Shown here: positions 32,918 through 41,318 of the stretch, in pieces
Numbering within the stretch: position 1 is the first letter of the stretch
How the letters are laid out: each line of letters begins with the position of its first letter
NCBI RefSeq assembly: GCF_005889725.1
Contig: NZ_VCKX01000067.1
Span: 1 to 47,094, forward strand
Reading direction: 5' to 3'
Origin: Nonomuraea zeae
GTDB taxonomy: Bacteria > Actinomycetota > Actinomycetes > Streptosporangiales > Streptosporangiaceae
DNA length: 47,094 nt
Made by a program: the position numbers and the translations under genes
The notes under the pieces: model-generated
The model's input: only the letters and a program-made list of their open reading frames with translations
Told to the model about the DNA's origin: nothing
Database searches by the model: none

Positions 32918-33969
32918 CGATCGCCGACCTGCGCACGGAGCTGCGCACGGCGCCGCTGCCCCGGCCCTGGGGCGCGGACGTGCCGGCCAACCATGTGATC
33001 GTCACCCACGTGACGCTGAAGGACGGGCGCACCGGGACCGGCTTCTCGTGGACGCCGCAGATCGGGGCGCACGCCGTACAGGCGCTGCTCGACCACGACC
33101 TGCGCGAGGCGCTGATCGGGCTGCCCGCGCACCCCGAGGTGGTCTGGGACCGGCTGTGGCGGCACCTGCGCGAGGCCGGCCCCGGCGGGATCACCACGGT
33201 CGCGCTCGCCGGGATCGACCTGGCGCTGTGGGACCTGCGCTGCGGCGGCGAGGGCCTGGCCGACGTGCTGGGGCGGCGGCGCGACGAGGTGCCGGTCTAC
33301 GGCAGCGGCGTCAACCTGCACTACTCCCTGGACGAGCTGGTCGAGCAGGCCCGGCGCTGGGTGGCGGCGGGCTACCGGGGCGTCAAGATCAAGGTGGGCC
33401 GGCCGGAGCTGGCGCAGGACGTGGCGCGGGTGGCCGCGGTCCGCGAGGTGATCGGTCCCGACCGGCTGCTGATGATCGACGCGAACCAGCGGTGGGACCT
33501 GCACAGGGCGCGGCGGGCGCTGGCCGCGCTGCGCGAGTTCGACCTGCACTGGATCGAGGAGCCGCTGCCGGCCGACGACGTGGCCGCGCACGTGGAGCTG
33601 CGCCGCTCGACCGACGTGCCGGTCGCGGTCGGCGAGAACGTCTACACCTCCTACGGCTTCCGCGACCTGCTGGCGGCGGGCGCGTGCGACGTCGTCCAGC
33701 CGAACGTGGTGCGGGTCGGCGGCATCACGCCCTTCCTGCGGATCGCGGAGCTGGCCAGGACGTACGACGTGCCGGTCTACCCGCACCTGCTGAGCGAGGT
33801 CTCCGGGCAGCTCGCGCTGGCCCTGCCGCTGCCGGTCATGGCGGAGGACGTGGAGGACGCCTCGTTCGCGGCACTCGGGCTGCTGGCTGAGCCCTACCCG
33901 GTGCGGGTGTCGGGTGGCATGCTGCGCGCGGGAGAGCACACCGGACTGGGTTTGAGGTGGTCGGAATGA
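32914..33969 (+). CDS. Enolase-superfamily sugar-acid dehydratase (mandelate racemase family)
   Basis: A 351-residue protein with the mandelate-racemase layout: capping domain, then a barrel with the KxK motif Lys158/Lys160 (VKIKVG), metal ligands Asp189 (IDANQRWD), Glu215 (IEEPL) and Glu241 (GEN), and His291 (YPHLLSE) as general base. Relatives dehydrate glucarate, galactarate, gluconate, rhamnonate and similar acids. Placed between a uronate-dehydrogenase-like protein and KdgD it would supply 5-dehydro-4-deoxyglucarate. The specific acid cannot be told from sequence alone. The start is within the ATGA overlap with kdgD. Confidence 0.85.
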   Translation: MTIADLRTELRTAPLPRPWGADVPANHVIVTHVTLKDGRTGTGFSWTPQIGAHAVQALLDHDLREALIGLPAHPEVVWDRLWRHLREAGPGGITTVALAGIDLALWDLRCGGEGLADVLGRRRDEVPVYGSGVNLHYSLDELVEQARRWVAAGYRGVKIKVGRPELAQDVARVAAVREVIGPDRLLMIDANQRWDLHRARRALAALREFDLHWIEEPLPADDVAAHVELRRSTDVPVAVGENVYTSYGFRDLLAAGACDVVQPNVVRVGGITPFLRIAELARTYDVPVYPHLLSEVSGQLALALPLPVMAEDVEDASFAALGLLAEPYPVRVSGGMLRAGEHTGLGLRWSE

Positions 33970-35903
33970 CAGCGGTCAGGGTCATCCTGGCGGGCGCGCA
34001 CGGGCACGGGCAGCACCACCTGGGCAACCTGCGCAGGCTGACGGACCAGGGCCTGATCGAGCTGGCCGGGATCTGCGACGTGCGGCCCGCCGAGGTGGAC
34101 TTCTGCGCGCCGCTGCAGTCGCCCGACCTGGGCCGGCTGATCGAGAAGACCGGCGCGGAGATCACGATCATCTGCACGCCGATCCACACGCACGCGGACC
34201 TCGCGGTGACCGCGCTGCGCGCCGGGTCGCACGTGCTGCTGGAGAAGCCGCCCGCGCCGAGCCCGGCCGAGCAGGAGCGGATCGCCGCCGTGGTGGCGGA
34301 GACGGGGCTGGCCTGCCAGGTCGGTTTCCAGTCGCTCGGCTCGGCGGCCGTACCTGAGCTGCGCCGGCTGATCGCGGACGGGACGCTCGGGCGGGTGCGC
34401 GGCATCGGCGGCGCGGGGGCCTGGGACCGGTCCACGGCCTACTTCACCCGGGCGGCCTGGGCGGGCCGGCGCCGACTGGACGGCGTGGACGTGGTGGACG
34501 GCGCGCTGACCAACCCCTTCGCGCACGCCGTGGCGACCGCGCTGGCCCTGGTGGACGGGCCGATCGCGGAGATCGAGACCGAGCTGTACCACGCCTATCC
34601 GATCGAGTCCGACGACACGTCCTGCCTGCGGGTCCGGATGGCCGACGGTCTCGTGATCACGATCGCCGTGTCGCTGTGCGCGCCCGAGCGGCACGAGCCG
34701 TACCTGGTCGTGCACGGGGACGCGGGCCGGGCCACGCTCGTCTACACGCAGGACCGGCTCAGGGTCGAGCTGGCCGACGGCACGGTCACGACCACCGTCC
34801 ACGACCGCGCCGACCTGCTGGTGAACCTGATCGACCACATCAGGACGGGCGCCGAGCTGCTGGTGCCGCTGGCCCGCACTGAGACGTTCACGCAGGTCCT
34901 GGACGCGGTCCGGCTCGCGCCCGAGCCGCTGCCGATCCCGGCGCGGCACCAGGTCCTCACCACGGACGAGTCGGGCGAGGTGGTCAGCAGGGTCCTGCCC
35001 GGCATCGCCGCGCTGACGGCCCGCAGCGCGGAGGATCTGGCGCTCTACTCCGAGCTGGAGCCCCCGTGGGCGCAGGTGGAGCTGCGGGTCAACAGCCGGG
35101 AGGTGGCCGCGTACGAGATCCGTCCCGACCTGCCGGCCACCGACTCGCCCCGGCCGTACCTGCACCGGGTGCGCACGCTCGGCGGCGTCGAGGTCACCGA
35201 GGTGCGCCCGGCGGACCACGTGCACCACCTCGGGGTCGGCGTGGCGATCTCCGACCTCGGCGGCGCGAACTTCTGGGGCGGCCGCACCTACGTCAAGGAC
35301 CAGGGGCCGGCCTGGCTGGACGACCACGGCGCGCAGCGGCACCGGGAGTTCTCCCGGCTCGACGACGGCGGTTTCACCGAGCTCCTGGAGTGGACGGGAC
35401 CCGGTGGGCGGCTGATGGCGCGCGAGGAGCGCACGGTCGCCGCGCGGCCGCTCGGCGACGCCTGGGCGCTGGACTTCGCCTTCACACTCACGAACCTGAC
35501 CGGCGCGCCCGTGGAGATCAACAGCTCCGCCACCAAGGGCCGGGCCGGCGCGGGCTACGGCGGCTTCTTCTGGCGCGCGCCGGGGACCTCGTCCGCCAGG
35601 ACCACGCTGCCCGGCGACGAGCGGGCCGTGCACGGCAGCACGAGCCCGTGGGTCGCCATGTCCGGCCGCACGCCGGAGGGCCGGGACTGGACGCTCGTCT
35701 TCGTCCAGTCGGCCGGCGACCCCTGGTTCGTGCGCGTGGAGGAGTATCCCGGCGTGGGCCAGGCCCTGGCCTGGGACCGGCCGCTGGTCGTGGAGGGCAC
35801 GCTGACCAGGCGGGTCGTCACCGTCGTCGCGGACGGCCGGCTGGACGCGGCGTCGGCCGCCGCGCTGGCCGCCGAGGTGTCGGAGCTGATCGCGAAGGAG
35901 TAG
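33966..35903 (+). CDS. Gfo/Idh/MocA oxidoreductase fused to a PmoA-like (DUF6807) domain
   Basis: A 645-residue two-domain protein. Residues 1 to about 370 form a Gfo/Idh/MocA oxidoreductase with an atypical Rossmann loop (AGAHGHGQHH) and VLLEKPPAPS as the EKP motif. Residues about 370-645 match the PmoA-like DUF6807 domain: YLHRVRTLGGVEVTEVRPAD, HHLGVGVAISDLGGANFWGG, and a late GYGGFFWRAPG. The two domains are usually separate neighbouring genes; here one polypeptide has both. DUF6807 has no established function; its old methane oxygenase name is misleading. The domain resembles secreted sugar-binding beta-sandwich proteins but no signal peptide is present. It ends the catabolic operon. Confidence 0.82.
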   Translation: MTAVRVILAGAHGHGQHHLGNLRRLTDQGLIELAGICDVRPAEVDFCAPLQSPDLGRLIEKTGAEITIICTPIHTHADLAVTALRAGSHVLLEKPPAPSPAEQERIAAVVAETGLACQVGFQSLGSAAVPELRRLIADGTLGRVRGIGGAGAWDRSTAYFTRAAWAGRRRLDGVDVVDGALTNPFAHAVATALALVDGPIAEIETELYHAYPIESDDTSCLRVRMADGLVITIAVSLCAPERHEPYLVVHGDAGRATLVYTQDRLRVELADGTVTTTVHDRADLLVNLIDHIRTGAELLVPLARTETFTQVLDAVRLAPEPLPIPARHQVLTTDESGEVVSRVLPGIAALTARSAEDLALYSELEPPWAQVELRVNSREVAAYEIRPDLPATDSPRPYLHRVRTLGGVEVTEVRPADHVHHLGVGVAISDLGGANFWGGRTYVKDQGPAWLDDHGAQRHREFSRLDDGGFTELLEWTGPGGRLMAREERTVAARPLGDAWALDFAFTLTNLTGAPVEINSSATKGRAGAGYGGFFWRAPGTSSARTTLPGDERAVHGSTSPWVAMSGRTPEGRDWTLVFVQSAGDPWFVRVEEYPGVGQALAWDRPLVVEGTLTRRVVTVVADGRLDAASAAALAAEVSELIAKE

Positions 35904-35962
35904 CGACGCCGGGGACGATCCCGTCGCGCGCTCTTCCGCCGGGCGGCCGAGCCGCGCATGTC

Positions 35963-35992
35963 GCGGGCCCGCACCCCGCTACGCGGGCCCGC
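35963..35992. terminator. Hairpin at convergent gene ends
   Basis: GCGGGCCCGC occurs at 35963-35972 and again at 35983-35992; since the decamer is its own reverse complement, the copies pair with a 10-base loop. It covers the stop codon of the minus-strand tetR gene and lies 60 bases after the fusion gene. No T-run. Confidence 0.55.
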
Positions 35993-36638
35993 CTGACGTG
36001 GTGGTGGTCGGCTTGGTGGACCTGAGCAGCCGCAGCGCGCCGCGCGACAGGGCCACCAGGATGTCGGCGGCCTCCTCCAGGTCGGGGTAGCGGCCTTCCA
36101 GATGGCCCATCGCCAGCGCGTTGGTGGCCGCGTTGATGCCGTCGGCGATCATCTCCAGGCGGCGCCGGTCGCGCTCGTCGTCGGCCGTGTAGCCGAGGGC
36201 GGCCAGGTCGGCGGCGTGGTGGTCGCGGTAGGCCGCCGCCGTCTCCGTGGCGAAGTCGCGCAGCGAGGAAGAGGGGTCGTGCCGGGCGCGTAGCTGGATG
36301 CGCAGCAGCTCCGGGTGCCGGCAGATCGCCTCCAGGGGGATCCGGAACGTGTCGCGGTGGCGTTCGAGGTCGTCCGGAGCCTCGCGGGCCTTGCGGCGCG
36401 CCTCCCGCATCGAGCGGCGCAGCCGCTCGCCGCCCTCCTCCGCGAGCACCCGCAGCAGCTCCTGCCGGTCCTTGAAGTGCACGTAGAAGCTCGACTGCGC
36501 GAGACCGGCGGCCTTGGCGACCTTGGTCGTAGTCAGCCCGGCCTCGCCCTCCTCGTCCAGGATCGCCAGGGCGGCCCTGATCAGTCGGCGCCTGGTCAGG
36601 TCCTTGGCCTCACTCCTGGTGAGCGGCGTGTTCGTCAT
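35979..36638 (-). CDS. TetR-family transcription regulator
   Basis: A 219-residue regulator. The N-terminal helix-turn-helix reads ALAILDEEGEAGLTTTKVAK and then AGLAQSSFYVHFKDRQELL, followed by an all-helical effector domain. ATG 36638 has GGGAGGGAG just upstream; an earlier ATG at 36692 would lie inside the operator. It is divergent from the peptide-type transporter operon, with a perfect 26-bp palindrome between them, so it probably represses that operon and itself. The acyl-CoA dehydrogenase in the target operon raises the possibility that the ligand is an acyl-CoA or fatty acid. Confidence 0.9.
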   Translation of the reverse strand: MTNTPLTRSEAKDLTRRRLIRAALAILDEEGEAGLTTTKVAKAAGLAQSSFYVHFKDRQELLRVLAEEGGERLRRSMREARRKAREAPDDLERHRDTFRIPLEAICRHPELLRIQLRARHDPSSSLRDFATETAAAYRDHHAADLAALGYTADDERDRRRLEMIADGINAATNALAMGHLEGRYPDLEEAADILVALSRGALRLLRSTKPTTTTSGGPA

Positions 36639-36686
36639 TGCTCCCTCCCCTCCCCGTAACGATTGTCCTGCGGGACTTGTGCGCTT

Positions 36687-36712
36687 TTTCACCGATAGTA
36701 CTATCGGTGAAA
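36687..36712. promoter_or_regulatory. 26-bp perfect palindrome, TetR operator
   Basis: TTTCACCGATAGT followed directly by its reverse complement ACTATCGGTGAAA. It lies 48 bases before the tetR start and 34 before the transporter start, the expected place for a divergent autorepressor site. Confidence 0.85.
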
Positions 36713-36746
36713 TTGCTCTCGGGGGGATAACCGGGAGGAGGCGTGA

Positions 36747-38372
36747 ATGAAACGCTGGAGAACACCGGCCACTCTGCTGCTGGCCTCGGTGGTGATGCTG
36801 GCGTGTAGCGGCCAGCGGCCGGTCGCCGCCCCGCAGGCCGGCTCACCGACGAACACCTCGGGACCCGCGCAGGGCGGGCGCCTGATCTATGCGCTGAGTG
36901 CGGACGCCAACGGGTTCAACCCGGTCACCGACCAGTTCGCGGCGCAGAGCTACAGCATGGCGGGCACGATCATCGAACCGCTGGTGAGCGTGGACGCCAA
37001 CGGCGACTGGAAGCCGTACCTGGCCGAGTCGCTCACCCCCAGTGACAAGTACGACGAATGGACGATCAAGGTCAGGTCGGGGGTCTCGTTCTCCGACGGC
37101 ATCTCGCTGACCGGTGACATCGTCAAGGCCAATCTGGACGCCCAGAAGGCCTCGCCGCTGAACGCGGCCGTGTTCGTCCCGATCAAGTCCTTCGAACTGG
37201 CCGACCCCATGACGGTCAAGGTGAAGCTCAACCAGCCGTGGGTGGCCTTCCCCTACTACCTGGCCGCGCAGATCGGCATGATCGTCCCGCCGGCCACGCT
37301 CGCCGATCCCAAGGCGGGCAGCCTCAAGCCGGTCGGCACCGGCCCGTTCATCTTCAAGGAGTACGTGCCGGACAACCGCATGGTCGTCACCAAGAACCCG
37401 CGCTACTGGCGCCAGGGGCTCCCCTACCTGGACGAGGTCGAGTTCCGGATCCTGCCCGACAGCCAGACACGGGCGCAGACGCTCGAATCCGGCGGCGTGG
37501 ACGTCATCGGCACCTCCCGTGACGAGGACCTGACCAAGTTCGGCGCCATGAAGGACGCCTACACCGTGCACCGGGCGCAGGGCATGGCCGTGCCCGAGTA
37601 CATGTTCATGCTCAACACCGCCGTGGCCCCGCTCGACGACGTACGGGTGCGCAAGGCGCTCGCCTACGCCACCGACCGCAAGACCGTCATCTCGACCCTG
37701 CGCGGCGGGCTCACCAAGCCGGCCGACGGGCCGTGGTCCGAGGACTCCAAGTGGTACCTCAGGGGCGGCTACCCCGACTACGACGCGGCCAAGGCCGCCG
37801 CCCTGGTCAAGGAGGTGGAGGCGGAGAAGGGCCCGATCCGCTTCGAGCTGATCTCCACCCCCGACCCGAACACCATGCAGGGCGTCGAGCTGGCCCAGGA
37901 CATGTGGCGCAAGGCCGGCATCGAGGTGTCCATCAAGCAGGCCGACCAGGCCGACCTGATCAACCGGGCGGTCACCGGCAACTTCGCGGCCACCGTGTGG
38001 ACCCAGTTCTCCGCCCCCGACCCCGACGGCGAGTACATCTGGATGCACCAGGCGTACGCCAAGCCCGTCGGCGCCATCTCGCTCAACTTCACCCGGCTCA
38101 AGGACGCCAAGCTGAGCAACGCGCTCGACGTCGGGCGGAGCAACCCGGACGAGGCCGCGCGCAAGCAGGCGTACGGCATCGTGCAGGAGCGGCTGCGAGA
38201 TCTGGTGCCGTTCGTGTTCATCGACCACCTCAACACCGGGGCCATCGTGGCCAAGACCAAGGTGCGCGGCATCGGCGAGCACGTGCTGCCCGACGGCGAG
38301 AAGGGGCTGCCGCTGACCGGATCGCCCATTCCGTACCACCCGTTCTCGGGAATCTGGGTCACCCAGCGGTGA
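36747..38372 (+). CDS. Family-5 solute-binding lipoprotein (peptide/opine/nickel type)
   Basis: A 541-residue SBP_bac_5 protein. The signal ends MLAC with lipidated Cys20, then a Pro/Ala linker and GGRLIYALSADANGFNPVTD. The domain-1 phrase VGTGPFIFKEYVPDNRMVVT and DVRVRKALAYATDRKTV are typical. The substrate class spans oligopeptides, glutathione, sugars and other organic molecules. It is the first gene of a five-gene operon and overlaps the permease gene by 4 bases. Confidence 0.9.
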   Translation: MKRWRTPATLLLASVVMLACSGQRPVAAPQAGSPTNTSGPAQGGRLIYALSADANGFNPVTDQFAAQSYSMAGTIIEPLVSVDANGDWKPYLAESLTPSDKYDEWTIKVRSGVSFSDGISLTGDIVKANLDAQKASPLNAAVFVPIKSFELADPMTVKVKLNQPWVAFPYYLAAQIGMIVPPATLADPKAGSLKPVGTGPFIFKEYVPDNRMVVTKNPRYWRQGLPYLDEVEFRILPDSQTRAQTLESGGVDVIGTSRDEDLTKFGAMKDAYTVHRAQGMAVPEYMFMLNTAVAPLDDVRVRKALAYATDRKTVISTLRGGLTKPADGPWSEDSKWYLRGGYPDYDAAKAAALVKEVEAEKGPIRFELISTPDPNTMQGVELAQDMWRKAGIEVSIKQADQADLINRAVTGNFAATVWTQFSAPDPDGEYIWMHQAYAKPVGAISLNFTRLKDAKLSNALDVGRSNPDEAARKQAYGIVQERLRDLVPFVFIDHLNTGAIVAKTKVRGIGEHVLPDGEKGLPLTGSPIPYHPFSGIWVTQR

Positions 38373-39307
38373 TCATCGTCCACCGGCTGGTCCGGCTCCT
38401 GGTAGTGCTGCTCGTGGTGACCTTCCTGTCGTACGCCCTGCTCAACCTGCTGCCCGGCGATCCGATCACGCAGATCCTGGGCCTGTCGGCGACCGAGGAG
38501 GCCCGCGCGCAGCTCCGCCAGGAGCTCGGGCTGGACCAGCCACTGCTCGTGCGCTATTTCGACTGGCTCGGCGGGCTGCTCACCGGCGACTTCGGCAACT
38601 CCTACATCACCAGGATGCCGGTCGCGGCCGAGCTGGCCGACCGGCTGCCCGTCACGCTGGAGCTGCTGGTGGCCGCGCAGATCATCGCGCTCGGCCTGGC
38701 GATCCCGGTGGGCGTGGCGGCCGCCCGGCACGCCGGCCGCGCCCTGGACCAGGCGCTCACCGCGCTCAGCTTCGCGTTGCTGTCCACCCCCGTGTTCGTG
38801 CTCGGCGTGCTGCTGATCCTGGTGTTCGCCGTCACCTGGCGGGTGGTGCCGGCGACCGGCTGGACCCCCATCTCGCTCGACCTGGGCTGGAACCTCACTT
38901 CGGTGATCCTGCCCGCGATCACGCTCGGCTGCGGGCAGCTCGCCGTGTACGCGCGGCTGCTGCGTACCGACCTGATCGCGACCCTCCAGGAGGACTACAT
39001 CACGCTCGCGCGCGCCCGCGGCCTGTCACCGCGCCGCATCCTGTGGCGGCACGCGCTGCGGCCGTCCGCGATCACCCTGATCACCGCCGTCGGCCTGAAC
39101 CTGGGCGCGCTCATCGGCGGCACCGTGATCATCGAGACCCTCTTCGGCCTGCCCGGCGTCGGGCGGCTCATCGTCGACTCCATCTTCTCCCGTGACTACC
39201 TGGCGGTTCAGGGGGGCGTCGTGCTCATCTCGGTCGGTTACGTGGCCGTCAACTTCATGGTGGATCTCGTGTACGCCGCGGTCGATCCCAGGATCCGTCG
39301 TGCGTAG
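38369..39307 (+). CDS. Peptide-type ABC transporter permease (DppB-like)
   Basis: A 312-residue permease with an N-terminal span (RLVRLLVVLLVVTFLSYALL), the DppB-type segment GDPITQILGLSATEEARAQL, and the cytoplasmic EAA-like loop DYITLARARGLSPRRILWRH. The start is GTG 38369 (GTGA overlap). The partner permease is the N-terminal half of the following fusion protein. Confidence 0.9.
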   Translation: MIIVHRLVRLLVVLLVVTFLSYALLNLLPGDPITQILGLSATEEARAQLRQELGLDQPLLVRYFDWLGGLLTGDFGNSYITRMPVAAELADRLPVTLELLVAAQIIALGLAIPVGVAAARHAGRALDQALTALSFALLSTPVFVLGVLLILVFAVTWRVVPATGWTPISLDLGWNLTSVILPAITLGCGQLAVYARLLRTDLIATLQEDYITLARARGLSPRRILWRHALRPSAITLITAVGLNLGALIGGTVIIETLFGLPGVGRLIVDSIFSRDYLAVQGGVVLISVGYVAVNFMVDLVYAAVDPRIRRA

Positions 39308-41312
39308 GCGCCTGGGGCTCGGCTTCTGGACGGCGACCTGCTGGATCGGCCTGGTGCTGCTGGCCGCGCTCCTGGCCGACGTGCTGCCGTTCGCCCGCTA
39401 CGACGAGACGCTCGCCGGGCCGCCCCAGTCGGGGCCCAGCCTCGCGCACCCGTTCGGCACCGACGGCCTCGGCCGCGACGTGCTCAGCAGGGTCGTGTAC
39501 GGCGCCCGCGTCTCGCTCGGCGTGGGCGTCGGCGCCGTGCTGCTCGGCCTGGGCATCGGCGCCCCGCTCGGCATCCTGGCCGGTTACCGCAGGAAGGCCG
39601 CGGACGCGGTCATCATGGCCGTCAACGACGTGGCGCAGGCGTTCCCCGCGCTGGTGTTCGCGCTGGCCGTGGTCGCCTTCGCCGGGGCGAACCTGCGCAA
39701 CGTGCTCATCGTCCTCGGCGTGCTCGGCATCCCCTCCTGGGTCCGGCTGATCAGGGGCGCCACGCTCACCTACGCCGAGCGCGAGTTCGTGCTGGCCGCC
39801 CGCGTGCTCGGCACCCGCGACGGGCGAATCCTGTGGCGGGAGATCGTGCCGAACGTGGCGGTCCCCGCGGCTTCGTACGCCTTCATCGGCATGGCCGTGG
39901 TCGTGGTCGCCGAGGGCAGCCTGGCCTTCCTCGGCCTGTCCGTCCAGGCGCCCACGCCGACCTGGGGCGGGCTGATCAACGAGGGCCGCACGCTCATGGA
40001 GACCGCGCCGCACGTGGTCCTGGCGCCCTCGGTGGTCATGTTCCTGACCGTGCTGTCGTTCAACCTGGTGGGCGACCGGCTCAGGTCCCTGGCGGACGTA
40101 CGCGAGAGCGGCCTGGAGCCGGCCCGGCAGGCGGCGGCCTTCTCCCTGCCCACCACGACCCACCCCGTGCGCGACTGCCTGCTCCAGGTCGAGGACCTGC
40201 GCACGCACTTCGTCACCCCGCGCGGGGTCGTCAAGGCCGTGGACGGGGTCTCCTTCACCCTCGAACGCGGCAAGACGCTGGCCATCGTGGGCGAGTCCGG
40301 CTCCGGCAAGTCCATGCTGATCCGCTCGATCCTGGGGCTGCTGCCCGGCGCCTCGGTCCGTGGCGGGAACGTGTACCTGTCCGGCGACGACCTGACCACC
40401 TACAGCTCCGTCGAGATGCGCTCGGTCCTCGGACCCAAGCTCGGGACCGTGTTCCAGGACCCGATGACCGCGCTCAACCCGGTGCGGACGATCGGCACCC
40501 AGGTGACGGAGCCGCTGCGGGTGCACCTGGGCATGGGGCGGCGGCAGGCCCGCGCGGAGGCCGTGCGGCTGCTGGCCTCCGTCGGGATCCCCGATCCCGC
40601 GCGGATGCTGCGGCGCTACCCGCACCAGCTCTCGGGCGGGATGCGGCAGCGGGTGACGATCGCGATGGCGCTGTCGTGCGGGCCCGACGTGCTGTTCGCC
40701 GACGAGCCGACGACCGCGCTGGACGTGACCATCCAGGACCAGGTGCTGCGGCTGCTGCACCGGCTGCGCGAGGAGCGGGACATGGCGGTGGTGCTGGTCA
40801 GCCACGACCTGTCCGTGGTGGCGCGCTGGGCGGACGAGGTGATCGTCATGTACGCGGGGAAGGTGGTGGAGCGGGGGCCTGCCGCCGAGGTGTTCGCGCG
40901 GGCGCGGATGCCGTACACGGAGGCGCTGTTGCAGGCGGCGCCCCGGCTGACGGATCCGGTGCATCACCGGCTGCGGGTCATCCCCGGGCGGCCGCCGGAT
41001 CTGGTGGACCTGCCGCAGGGGTGCGCGTTCCGGGCTCGGTGCGCGTACGCGGAGGAGCGGTGCGCGATCGAGGCGCCGCCGCTGTTCGAGGACGGCCACC
41101 AGTACGCCTGCTGGTACCCCCGCGACCGCTCGGCTCCCGGCACCGGGGCTCCCTCGCCCATCCCCCTTCCCGTCACCCGCGAACCCGCCGCCGAGCCGGC
41201 GCCCGCTGCGGACGAGCCGGCGACCGCACCCACGCCCGCGCCCGCCACCGGCTTCGATGACGAGCCGGCGACCCCCGTCACCACCCCTCGCAGAAGCCGT
41301 AAGAGGAGCTGA
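39300..41312 (+). CDS. Permease-ATPase fusion (DppC-DppD type)
   Basis: A 670-residue fusion. Residues 1 to about 280 are a DppC-type permease (HPFGTDGLGRDVLSRVVYGA; loop EREFVLAARVLGTRDGRILW). Residues about 300-590 are a DppD-type ATPase with Walker A GESGSGKS, Q-loop VFQDPMTALNP, signature LSGGMRQRVTIAMAL, Walker B VLFADEPTTALD, H-loop LVSHDLSVV and a C-terminal Cys-containing oligopeptide domain (CAFRARCAYAEERC). Such fusions are common in actinobacteria. The last 50 residues are Pro/Ala-rich and basic with a 15-bp DNA repeat. The GTG 39300 start overlaps the previous gene by 8 bases. Confidence 0.9.
   Translation: MRRRLGLGFWTATCWIGLVLLAALLADVLPFARYDETLAGPPQSGPSLAHPFGTDGLGRDVLSRVVYGARVSLGVGVGAVLLGLGIGAPLGILAGYRRKAADAVIMAVNDVAQAFPALVFALAVVAFAGANLRNVLIVLGVLGIPSWVRLIRGATLTYAEREFVLAARVLGTRDGRILWREIVPNVAVPAASYAFIGMAVVVVAEGSLAFLGLSVQAPTPTWGGLINEGRTLMETAPHVVLAPSVVMFLTVLSFNLVGDRLRSLADVRESGLEPARQAAAFSLPTTTHPVRDCLLQVEDLRTHFVTPRGVVKAVDGVSFTLERGKTLAIVGESGSGKSMLIRSILGLLPGASVRGGNVYLSGDDLTTYSSVEMRSVLGPKLGTVFQDPMTALNPVRTIGTQVTEPLRVHLGMGRRQARAEAVRLLASVGIPDPARMLRRYPHQLSGGMRQRVTIAMALSCGPDVLFADEPTTALDVTIQDQVLRLLHRLREERDMAVVLVSHDLSVVARWADEVIVMYAGKVVERGPAAEVFARARMPYTEALLQAAPRLTDPVHHRLRVIPGRPPDLVDLPQGCAFRARCAYAEERCAIEAPPLFEDGHQYACWYPRDRSAPGTGAPSPIPLPVTREPAAEPAPAADEPATAPTPAPATGFDDEPATPVTTPRRSRKRS
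41211..41273 (+). repeat. 15-bp direct repeat in the fusion gene's 3' tail
   Basis: GACGAGCCGGCGACC occurs at 41211-41225 and 41259-41273, 48 bases apart and in frame, giving DEPAT twice in the Pro/Ala-rich tail. Confidence 0.7.
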
Positions 41313-41318
41313 GATCAA

